From assembly GCA_937916405.1 (NCBI GenBank), contig CALFUF010000040.1, positions 1 to 16,541 on the forward strand: DNA of 16,541 nt. The letters are read 5' to 3'. The stretch comes from an uncultured Prevotella sp. GTDB lineage: Bacteria > Bacteroidota > Bacteroidia > Bacteroidales > Bacteroidaceae. The position numbers and the translations under genes were made by a program. Of the stretch, positions 1 to 6,027 are shown in pieces. The notes beneath the pieces are model-generated. The model did no database searches and was not told the origin of the DNA. It saw only the letters and a program-made list of their open reading frames with translations. The first letter of the stretch is position 1. Each line of letters opens with the position of its first letter.

Positions 1-52
1 TCAACCGATCTGCCGACTCCAGTCAACCGATCTGCCGACTCTAAGTCAACCG
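1..52. repeat. Imperfect 22-23 bp tandem repeat, cut by the window edge
   Basis: The 20-base unit beginning TCAACCGATCTGCC occurs at 1-20 and again at 23-42 with one difference (19 of 20 match). A third, partial copy (TCAACCG) starts at 46. The spacers are 2 and 3 bases. The array lies just beyond the stop codon of the thioredoxin-like gene and may continue to the left of the window. I do not recognise the unit. Confidence 0.7.
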
Positions 53-63
53 GTAGTTTGACT
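44..63 (-). terminator. Small hairpin at the 3' end of the thioredoxin-like gene
   Basis: AGTCAA (44-49) and TTGACT (58-63) form a perfect 6-bp inverted repeat around an 8-base loop and overlap the stop codon at 62-64. There is no T-tract on the minus-strand side, so this is not a classical intrinsic terminator. A role in ending the prs operon is only inferred from position. Confidence 0.25.
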
Positions 64-1159
64 ATTTCAGTTGCTCGGCAATAAACTGCTCTAACTGTGG
101 CCCTCGTAGTCCGCGACGTAGAATCTTTCCGTTCTGATCGAGGACGATGGTGTGCGGAATACTGGTGATATTGAACATCTGAGCGGCAGCATTCTCCCAT
201 CCTTTGAGGTCGCTCATCTGGGGCCATACGATACCCAACTGGTCAGTTGCCTGTTTCCATGCGTCCCCATCCTCGTCGAGAGAGATTCCCACGAAACCAA
301 GTCCCTTGTCCTTGTACTTCTTGTAAATCTCCACCATCAACGGAGTCTCCTGCCGACAAGGTCCACACCAGCTTGCCCAGAAATCGAGGATGGTAATGCG
401 ATTCTTCCTCACCTCACTCATGACACTCATGGGAGCCCCTTCGATAGACGGCATGGTAAAGTCCTCAATGACAGCACCTTCCTCAGTCTTGGAGGCATTG
501 GCAAGCTGTTGCTCCATCTCCTTGATGGCAGGACGCTGGCGAAGTCCGTCAGGCATCATCTTGATCAGACGCAGACGGTCTTGGTTGGGGATGACCTCCT
601 CTGGGAACATCGTCATCAGGAAATAGCCCAACTCGTTCTTGATGTTACGCTCCGTGAAGTCGAGCACTACCTTGGCATGACGCTGGTTGAGTTGCTCAAT
701 CTTTGCCATTGCCGCCTGCTGCTCCTCCTGTGTCGCCTTCTCATTGGCAAAGACTTTCTCAGCGATATTGTTGATCTCCTTGCCAATCACCATGGTAGAG
801 TCTGTCATACGTTGCCACTCGTCATTGACCGCTGTGCCGCCAACTCGTGAGACACCAGGTGTCTTCGACAAGAGGATCTTGATGGTTCCAGGCTCAATGA
901 AGAGTGGGATGTTCAAGGCTTCCTCGTCCTTGCTGTAAATCATGCAGAAGTAAGTGGAGTCTGTCTCACCACTGAGTTCAAACTGTCCGTCCTTGATGAC
1001 AATAGTGTCACGAGGAGTACCTTGCTGGAGGTCAGTTGTCAGAAAGAGGGTGTCCCCCTGTGCGTCCTCTACCGTACCCTTGATTGTGTACGTATTAGAC
1101 TGACAAGCAGCAAGCGTGAAGCCTGCTGCTGTCAAGATGAGTATGGATTTGATATTCAT
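62..1159 (-). CDS. TlpA-family thioredoxin-like lipoprotein (DUF4369 + thioredoxin)
   Basis: This is a 365-aa periplasm-facing, membrane-anchored thiol:disulfide oxidoreductase. A lipoprotein signal peptide ends at the LAAC lipobox, giving lipidated Cys19. Residues ~24-110 look like the beta-rich DUF4369 domain common in Bacteroidetes thioredoxins, and ~130-225 is a charged helical linker. The C-terminal ~135 residues are a thioredoxin fold with the active site WCGPC (264-268) and a cis-proline at Pro335 (TSIPHT). It is last in an operon behind prs, with a 2-bp gap, and probably shares the promoter upstream of 2724. Known relatives reduce cytochrome c maturation or other exported thiols. The exact partner here cannot be read from the sequence. 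Confidence 0.9.
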   Translation of the reverse strand: MNIKSILILTAAGFTLAACQSNTYTIKGTVEDAQGDTLFLTTDLQQGTPRDTIVIKDGQFELSGETDSTYFCMIYSKDEEALNIPLFIEPGTIKILLSKTPGVSRVGGTAVNDEWQRMTDSTMVIGKEINNIAEKVFANEKATQEEQQAAMAKIEQLNQRHAKVVLDFTERNIKNELGYFLMTMFPEEVIPNQDRLRLIKMMPDGLRQRPAIKEMEQQLANASKTEEGAVIEDFTMPSIEGAPMSVMSEVRKNRITILDFWASWCGPCRQETPLMVEIYKKYKDKGLGFVGISLDEDGDAWKQATDQLGIVWPQMSDLKGWENAAAQMFNITSIPHTIVLDQNGKILRRGLRGPQLEQFIAEQLK

Positions 1160-1161
1160 TA

Positions 1162-2100
1162 TTAAATAATGTATTGGCTTGAGATACTCTCATTGTTGAT
1201 GACACGACGAATGGTCTCAGCAAACAAGTCGGCGACACTCAGTTGCTTAACCTTGGCGCAACGCTGAGTGTAGGGGATAGAGTCTGTGAAGACAATCTCC
1301 TCCAAGGCGGAAGCCTGGACACGGTCACTGGCAGGACCACTCATCACACAGTGGGAAGCACAAGCGCGAACCGTCTTGGCACCAGCTTCTTTCATGATAT
1401 CAGCAGCCTTGGTGATGGTTCCGGCAGTATCTACCATATCGTCGATAATGACCACATTCTTGTCTTTGACATCACCAATAATCTGCATCGATGCTACGAC
1501 ATTGGCACGAGCACGGGTCTTGTTACAGAGTACCAATGGGCATCCCAGATACTTGGCATACGTGTTCGCACGCTTGGAACCACCAACATCAGGAGACGCA
1601 ATCACCAAGTCTTCCAAGTTCAGGCTCTTCAAATAGGGGAGGATGACGTTAGAAGCATAAAGGTGATCCACAGGAACATCGAAGAAGCCCTGAATCTGGT
1701 CGGCGTGCAGATCCATGGTAATCACACGGTCCACACCAGCTACAGACAGCAGGTCGGCAACCAGTTTGGCGCCAATACTGACACGAGGCTTGTCCTTACG
1801 GTCCTGACGTGCCCATCCGAAATAGGGGATGACAGCGTTGATCGTACGTGCCGACGCACGTTTTGCCGCATCGATCATCAGCAGCAACTCCATCAGATTG
1901 TCACTGTTGGGGAATGTGCTCTGTACGAGGAAGATGTCACGACCACGGATCGACTCCTCAAAAGACACAGCAAACTCACCGTCAGAGAATGTAGTAATCT
2001 GCAATTCTCCAAGCGGACATCCTAAACTTTGGCAGATTTTCTCTGCGAGGTACTTCGTGGCAGTACCCGAAAACACCATGTAGTTTTTGTTCGAGCTCAT
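1162..2100 (-). CDS. prs: Ribose-phosphate pyrophosphokinase (PRPP synthase)
   Basis: This 312-aa cytosolic enzyme makes 5-phosphoribosyl-1-pyrophosphate from ribose-5-phosphate and ATP, feeding purine, pyrimidine, NAD, His and Trp synthesis. Length and motifs are full class I: FSDGE (38-42), PYFGWARQDRK (92-102) with the flexible-loop KPR (104-106), DLHADQIQGFF (130-140) for metal and ATP contacts, and the PRPP-binding loop VVIIDDMVDTAGT (216-228). It is the middle gene of a three-gene minus-strand operon, 15 bp after the ThiE-like gene and 2 bp before the thioredoxin lipoprotein. The start ATG at 2098-2100 gives the normal N-terminus. Function is confident from motif conservation. The gene symbol follows family usage. 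Confidence 0.97.
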   Translation of the reverse strand: MSSNKNYMVFSGTATKYLAEKICQSLGCPLGELQITTFSDGEFAVSFEESIRGRDIFLVQSTFPNSDNLMELLLMIDAAKRASARTINAVIPYFGWARQDRKDKPRVSIGAKLVADLLSVAGVDRVITMDLHADQIQGFFDVPVDHLYASNVILPYLKSLNLEDLVIASPDVGGSKRANTYAKYLGCPLVLCNKTRARANVVASMQIIGDVKDKNVVIIDDMVDTAGTITKAADIMKEAGAKTVRACASHCVMSGPASDRVQASALEEIVFTDSIPYTQRCAKVKQLSVADLFAETIRRVINNESISSQYII

Positions 2101-2115
2101 ATTTGTTTAGATAAT

Positions 2116-2724
2116 TTATCCAATTACTTTCCTTAGTTTCTCAAAATGGGTAATCAGTGCCTTGTAGTCTAGCTCCTGATGGATATTAAAGCGATTCCAC
2201 AGGTCACCGCATATCACAACTCCTCCAAACCCGAGGTCCTTCGCTACCCGTATGTTGTCAATGTTCATACCACCAAGGGCATACACATGGCGGTCAATCA
2301 GTCCGCGTCTGGCAGCCTCTTCCAACTCGTTGGCTGTGAAGGAGGATTTGTTCTCCGCAAAAGTCTGACTGTCAAAGATGTTCTTGAGAAACACATAGTC
2401 CATGTGACGCTTGGCTTCTTTCAAATCCTCTATCTTACGACAGGTACAGCTGATCTTCCCTTTGTACCTGTTAGGTACAGGTGTGTCCTCATAGTCAATA
2501 TGAATACCTCTCAATTTGTATTCCTCTTTCAGGTAGAAATGGTCATGCACCACGATGTTGGAGTAATATTCATCTGACAGAAGAGTTAGTAATCGCTCCG
2601 CATACATGGGGGATGAGCCGGGCTTGTACAGATGCAGGCAATCCAGTCCCTCCTCGAAGAGTGATGTCAATATCTTGTCTTCCTCCACGAAAAACGTGGG
2701 TTGAGTCATTACGATGAGTTTCAT
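2116..2724 (-). CDS. ThiE/TenI-like TIM-barrel protein (divergent thiamine phosphate synthase family)
   Basis: A 202-aa protein with the spacing of a thiamine phosphate synthase/TenI (beta/alpha)8 barrel: LHLYKPG (30-36), VVHDHFYL (58-65), GIHI (73-76), DYVFLKNIF (109-117), ALGGM (149-153) and GFGGVVICG (165-173). Family members either join the thiazole and HMP pyrophosphate halves of thiamine (ThiE) or aromatise the thiazole (TenI). Several positions that bind substrate in characterised ThiE appear replaced, such as Q-x-R-x-K by H-L-Y-K-P and N-D-D by H-D-H, so ThiE activity is doubtful. It heads the operon with prs. The leader is only ~15-20 nt, leaving no room for a TPP riboswitch. Confidence 0.75.
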   Translation of the reverse strand: MKLIVMTQPTFFVEEDKILTSLFEEGLDCLHLYKPGSSPMYAERLLTLLSDEYYSNIVVHDHFYLKEEYKLRGIHIDYEDTPVPNRYKGKISCTCRKIEDLKEAKRHMDYVFLKNIFDSQTFAENKSSFTANELEEAARRGLIDRHVYALGGMNIDNIRVAKDLGFGGVVICGDLWNRFNIHQELDYKALITHFEKLRKVIG

Positions 2725-2746
2725 GTCTTCAATCTCAATTCATCTG

Positions 2747-2754
2747 CAAAATTA
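2747..2754 (-). promoter_or_regulatory. Predicted -7 element for the thiE-like/prs/thioredoxin operon
   Basis: On the minus strand this reads TAATTTTG, matching the Bacteroidetes -7 consensus TAnnTTTG. It sits 22 bp upstream of the ATG at 2724. A -33 TTTG is not clear. It is divergent from the nspC promoter. Confidence 0.5.
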
Positions 2755-2798
2755 ATAATTTTAATGGAATAATGCAATTTAACCACAATAAAAAGTTA

Positions 2799-2806
2799 TC
2801 TTTGCA
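2799..2806 (+). promoter_or_regulatory. Predicted -7 element for nspC
   Basis: TATCTTTG matches TAnnTTTG. The ATG of nspC is at 2834, giving a leader of about 20 nt. No perfect TTTG is seen 19-21 bp upstream; the region there is AT-rich (GCAATTT). Confidence 0.6.
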
Positions 2807-2833
2807 GTCGAAAAATGATATTTCACAAAGAAA

Positions 2834-3955
2834 ATGGATTTACGTACACCTATTTATATTATAGAGGAGGAGAAATTGCGTCGCAATCTGTCGCTGATTC
2901 GACAAGTGGCAGAGCGAACTGACTCAGAGTTTATTCTTGCCTTCAAGGCATTTGCCCTATGGAAGACATTCCCTATTTTCAGGGAGTATATCCGTTCTAC
3001 CACGGCAAGTTCGTTGTCAGAGGCAAAACTTGCCTTTCATGAGTTTGGCAGTAAGGCGCATACTTTCTCACCAGCCTATACTGATGAGGAGATTGATGAG
3101 ATTGTCGCATGCTCGTCTCATCTGACATTTAACTCCCTGTCGCAATATGAGCGATATCATCATCGGGCGGCAGCATGCTCGATAGGTCTGCGTGTCAACC
3201 CTGAGTATTCTGAGGTGGGTACCTTATTATATAACCCCTGTGCGCCAGGTACTCGTTTTGGTGTCACGGCTGACAAGTTGCCACCACAGCTGCCTTCCGA
3301 TATAGAGGGGTTCCATTGTCATTGTCATTGTGAGAGTGGTGCAGATGTTTTTGAGCGAACTCTACAGCATATTGAGGAGAAGTTCTCCCCATGGTTCTCT
3401 CAGCTAAAATGGATCAACTTTGGTGGTGGACATTTGGTGACACGTAAAGACTACGATATTGAGTTGTTGGTGAAAGTAATGAAAGGGTTCCATCAGCGTT
3501 ATCCGCATCTGAAAGTGATCTTCGAGCCAGGAAGTGCTTTCGCATGGCAGACTGGTCCTCTGGTTTCGCATGTGGTGGATATCGTAGAGGATAAAGATAT
3601 AAAGACCGCCATTCTTGATGTCAGCTTCACTTGTCACATGCCCGACTGTCTTGAGATGCCGTACTTCCCCGATGTCCGTGGTGCTGAGCATGTGGATGAG
3701 GAAAAGGGTGACTGTGTCTACCGTTTAGGGGGAAATAGTTGTCTTGCTGGTGACTTCATGCGTGCCTGGCGTTTCAGCAAACCTCTTGAGATAGGGCAGG
3801 AGATGATCTTTGAGGATATGATTCATTATACGACTGTTAAGACGAACACTTTTAATGGGATTACGCATCCCGCTATTGGTCTGTTGCATGTAGACGGGCA
3901 GTTGGAGATTCTCCGAAAGTATGGTTATGAGGACTATCGTGACCGTATGGATTGA
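2834..3955 (+). CDS. nspC: Carboxynorspermidine/carboxyspermidine decarboxylase
   Basis: A 373-aa PLP-dependent enzyme of the alanine racemase-fold decarboxylase family. It removes CO2 from carboxy(nor)spermidine, the last step of the alternative polyamine pathway used by many Bacteroidetes. Visible signatures are the PLP lysine in LAFKAF (Lys38), the histidine-rich HCHCHCESGAD (161-171), the glycine loop NFGGGH (195-200) for the PLP phosphate, EPGSA (231-235), and NSCLAGD (301-307) with the active-site Cys303 in the C-terminal beta domain. Length is normal for NspC and shorter than LysA. It is a single-gene unit between a divergent promoter and a new promoter at ~4008. The partner synthase gene is not in the window. 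Confidence 0.93.
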   Translation: MDLRTPIYIIEEEKLRRNLSLIRQVAERTDSEFILAFKAFALWKTFPIFREYIRSTTASSLSEAKLAFHEFGSKAHTFSPAYTDEEIDEIVACSSHLTFNSLSQYERYHHRAAACSIGLRVNPEYSEVGTLLYNPCAPGTRFGVTADKLPPQLPSDIEGFHCHCHCESGADVFERTLQHIEEKFSPWFSQLKWINFGGGHLVTRKDYDIELLVKVMKGFHQRYPHLKVIFEPGSAFAWQTGPLVSHVVDIVEDKDIKTAILDVSFTCHMPDCLEMPYFPDVRGAEHVDEEKGDCVYRLGGNSCLAGDFMRAWRFSKPLEIGQEMIFEDMIHYTTVKTNTFNGITHPAIGLLHVDGQLEILRKYGYEDYRDRMD

Positions 3956-3961
3956 GTCAAG

Positions 3962-3987
3962 TTGTCTGTTTTTTATCAGATAATTTT
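3962..3987 (+). terminator. Weak candidate terminator after nspC
   Basis: TTGTCTG (3962-3968) pairs with CAGATAA (3977-3983), with one G-T pair, around an 8-base T-rich loop, followed by TTTT. It is short and AT-rich and overlaps the -33 box of the next promoter, so it is only a candidate. Confidence 0.3.
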
Positions 3988-4015
3988 GAAAATTCAAAAA
4001 TAATGCGTATCTTCG
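3985..4015 (+). promoter_or_regulatory. Predicted promoter of the 4056 lipoprotein gene
   Basis: TTTG (3985-3988), a 19-bp spacer, then TATCTTCG (4008-4015), one base off the TAnnTTTG consensus. The leader to the ATG at 4056 would be ~35 nt. Confidence 0.55.
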
Positions 4016-4055
4016 CACTCAAGTTTACTGAAAATTCTTTAATTAAGACCTAACA

Positions 4056-4889
4056 ATGAGAAAGTTACTGACTGCCATAGCATCCATTTTACTGGTTGCC
4101 TGTGGACCTAACACAGAAGAAGACGGACTGACAATTACCTCTAAGTTTGATGGAACATGGAATATTCATGAGTCTTTTGAACGAGACCATGATGGCATTA
4201 TTGTTTACCATGCTATTCCTTGGGGCGGTTTAGTTGGGTCTATGCGTGATCGTAACCTCCCAGTCGATTGGTCGGAGTATGAATCTGTTAGTGTGGAATT
4301 TGCTGAACCTACTCCTGTAGGAACTCAGTTGATGATCAAAGATAAGTTAAGAGTGTTCGGAAAACCAGGTATTACCACATTGACCTGCTACTTTGACGGT
4401 CAGGATGTCAGTCAGGTTGACGAGGTGGCTATTCAGTCTTCAGACAGTAGTACGCTGAAGGTGAAGCGTGTTTATTTGACGCCAGGATCCACTGTTTGGG
4501 ATTCCACACCTATCTGGGAAGGCAACTGTGTCTTTGGTAATTGGGAGAAAGGCTTTATTATTCCAGCGGAGAAATTCATAAATGCTCAGCCAGGTGATAA
4601 GCTGGAGTTCCTCTATGAAATAGACAAGAGCGATCCTAACGTGGAGTATTGGCAATTCAAACTTATTTATAATGGTACTGAAAAGACGCTGGAGGGAAAT
4701 GCAGACCAGCAGAATGAATGGGGATGTACACCAGTTGGTGAGTCTGGAGTGTTCCGTGTCAGGCTGACTGCTAACGATATCAAGGAAATCAGAAAGGTCG
4801 GCATGTTCGTCAATGGCTATTTCTGTATCGTGTCGAAAGTCAATTTGCTGAAAAAGGGTGTAACAACAGAAATAGCTCAACAACAGTAA
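4056..4889 (+). CDS. Uncharacterised lipoprotein with two predicted beta-rich halves
   Basis: A 277-aa protein that I do not recognise as a named family. The N-terminus is a clear lipoprotein signal (hydrophobic run, then LVAC, lipidated Cys16). The mature part appears to have two similar-sized beta-rich halves, ~25-145 and ~150-272. Each has alternating hydrophobic residues and many Trp, Tyr and Gly, as in jelly-roll or carbohydrate-binding-module-like domains; the first half ends LKVKRVYL and the last strand is FCIVSKVNLL. No catalytic motif is visible. It has its own promoter and no co-oriented partner within 130 bp. Binding of a sugar or another surface ligand is a guess from fold style only. 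The start is fixed by the signal peptide. Confidence 0.8.
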   Translation: MRKLLTAIASILLVACGPNTEEDGLTITSKFDGTWNIHESFERDHDGIIVYHAIPWGGLVGSMRDRNLPVDWSEYESVSVEFAEPTPVGTQLMIKDKLRVFGKPGITTLTCYFDGQDVSQVDEVAIQSSDSSTLKVKRVYLTPGSTVWDSTPIWEGNCVFGNWEKGFIIPAEKFINAQPGDKLEFLYEIDKSDPNVEYWQFKLIYNGTEKTLEGNADQQNEWGCTPVGESGVFRVRLTANDIKEIRKVGMFVNGYFCIVSKVNLLKKGVTTEIAQQQ

Positions 4890-4958
4890 GATATAGGTGT
4901 GAGTCTAAGCTGATGTAATAGCAAAAGTAAAATTTTTCAGAAAAAAACAGCAGAAAAG

Positions 4959-4989
4959 TTTGTCATTTCCGAAAAAAGCATTACCTTTG
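4959..4989 (+). promoter_or_regulatory. Predicted promoter for tRNA-Gly and the downstream genes
   Basis: TTTG (4959-4962), an exact 19-bp spacer, then TACCTTTG (4982-4989). This is one of the best consensus matches in the window. The tRNA begins at 5020, so a 5' leader of ~25 nt would be removed by RNase P. Confidence 0.7.
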
Positions 4990-5019
4990 CATCCGCAATC
5001 GAGAGAGATGCCTGGAAAT

Positions 5020-5092
5020 GCGGAAATAGCTCAGTTGGTAGAGCACAACCTTGCCAAGGTTGGGGTCGCGGGTCCGAGTCCCGTTTTCCGCT
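5020..5092 (+). tRNA. tRNA-Gly (anticodon GCC)
   Basis: A full 73-nt cloverleaf. The acceptor stem GCGGAAA (5020-5026) pairs with TTTCCGC (5085-5091), with discriminator T5092. The D-arm is AGCTCAGTTGGTAGAGC. The anticodon stem CAACC (5046-5050) pairs with GGTTG (5058-5062) around loop TTGCCAA with anticodon GCC at 5053-5055. The T-stem GCGGG/CCCGT closes loop TCCGAGT. The 3' CCA is not encoded. The T-loop has C instead of T at the position of pseudouridine 55. It lies 35 bp upstream of the next reading frame and probably shares its transcript. Confidence 0.97.
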
Positions 5093-5127
5093 CTTTCTTT
5101 AATTTTTTAGGAAAACCAAACTATTCT

Positions 5128-5667
5128 ATGAATTATTATTTACGATATTTCGATAAGGAAATCCTAGTTGATAACGTTGATGACGCTATTGCTTTTCTTG
5201 CTGATATACCAGAGATAGACATGAATCCTTTACTTGAGGAAGATATTCGTGCCTATTGCGATAGTGAAGTGTTCTACCCCAAACGTTATAAGGTACGTCC
5301 ACGTATATATTTCATTATTATTAAGACTGATGCTCCTACCATGCTCGACTTTAAAGAGAAGCGTGCCGTTCATCCTTCTTTAGACCGCATAGAGAAGCCT
5401 ATGGCTCCTGCTTTGGTGCGATTGAATGAGGAGATGTTTGGCTGGTACGAGGGTTCTTTAGATTTCAAGCGTGTATTACTTGTACCAGGTACTGGTAAGT
5501 TCCAATATCGTGATACCCATTTTGTGGCACAATGTAAAGCCGTTTCTGGTATGGACTGCTATAATCGCATCGTTGAGTATCTTCGTGGTCGTGTTGATGA
5601 GCGTAGCCAGTTCCCTTCCGCTAAAGGAAAGAATTTCAAATTCCATTTTCTTGGACTTTGCAAGTAA
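5128..5667 (+). CDS. Uncharacterised 179-aa protein downstream of tRNA-Gly
   Basis: I do not recognise the family. The protein is soluble, with no signal peptide or membrane segment, and mixed alpha/beta in appearance. It has a basic, aromatic central part (YPKRYKVRPRIYFIIIK, ~69-85) and a basic C-terminus (SAKGKNFKFHFLGLCK). The ATG at 5128 was chosen because the in-frame upstream extension runs through the tRNA gene. An AGGA at 5109-5112 is a weak ribosome site. It sits between tRNA-Gly and ssb, 12 bp before the ssb ATG, so it is probably co-transcribed with ssb and gldE. Placement hints at a housekeeping or DNA-related role, but nothing in the sequence proves it. Confidence 0.8.
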   Translation: MNYYLRYFDKEILVDNVDDAIAFLADIPEIDMNPLLEEDIRAYCDSEVFYPKRYKVRPRIYFIIIKTDAPTMLDFKEKRAVHPSLDRIEKPMAPALVRLNEEMFGWYEGSLDFKRVLLVPGTGKFQYRDTHFVAQCKAVSGMDCYNRIVEYLRGRVDERSQFPSAKGKNFKFHFLGLCK

Positions 5668-5679
5668 TGCGTGTGTTGT

Positions 5680-6027
5680 ATGAACAAGGTCATGCTGATA
5701 GGTAATGTAGGTGCCGACCCTGAGGTACGTTATGTGGAGCAAGGGGTTGCTGTGGCACGTTTGCGACTTGCCACCACAGAACGTGGTTATACGTTGCAGA
5801 ATGGTACACAGGTGCCAGATCATACAGATTGGCATCATGTCATATTATGGCGTAAACTAGCCGAGATTGTTGAGAAATATGTCCATAAAGGGGACAAACT
5901 CTATATCGAGGGACGGTTGCGATATTCCACGTATGATGACAAGCAAGGTCAACGCCGATATGTGACGGAGATATGGGCGGATAATATGGAAATGCTGAAT
6001 GGAAGAACTTCTACAGACAATCAATGA
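5680..6027 (+). CDS. ssb: Single-stranded DNA-binding protein, short paralog without an acidic tail
   Basis: A 115-aa OB-fold protein that binds single-stranded DNA, probably as a tetramer. Family signatures are MNKVMLIGNVGADPEVRY at the N-terminus, LATTERGYT (30-38), WHHVILWRKLAEI (51-63), KGDKLYIEGRLRY (70-82) and DNMEML (101-106). The protein stops right after the OB fold at STDNQ. The long linker and acidic DDIPF-like tip that recruit partner proteins in standard SSB are absent. ATG 5680 is preferred over GTG 5671 because it gives the usual MNKV start. The last 29 bp overlap gldE in another frame, suggesting translational coupling. A second, full-length SSB elsewhere in the genome is likely. 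Confidence 0.92.
   Translation: MNKVMLIGNVGADPEVRYVEQGVAVARLRLATTERGYTLQNGTQVPDHTDWHHVILWRKLAEIVEKYVHKGDKLYIEGRLRYSTYDDKQGQRRYVTEIWADNMEMLNGRTSTDNQ

Noticed and set aside
152..850. Long open frame (232 codons) on the plus strand opposite the thioredoxin gene
   Set aside because: It is antisense to a gene with intact lipobox and WCGPC motifs, and its product looks like composition-driven nonsense.
1243..2025. Long open frame (260 codons) on the plus strand opposite prs
   Set aside because: It lies entirely antisense to a strongly conserved enzyme gene and has no family pattern; it is a by-product of prs codon use.
2725..2833. TPP riboswitch before the ThiE-like gene
   Set aside because: The predicted leader is only ~15-20 nt, too short for a riboswitch, and no TPP core motif was seen.
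4960..5127. In-frame ATG extension upstream of the 179-aa protein
   Set aside because: It would translate through the promoter and the whole tRNA-Gly gene; the ATG at 5128 is far more plausible.
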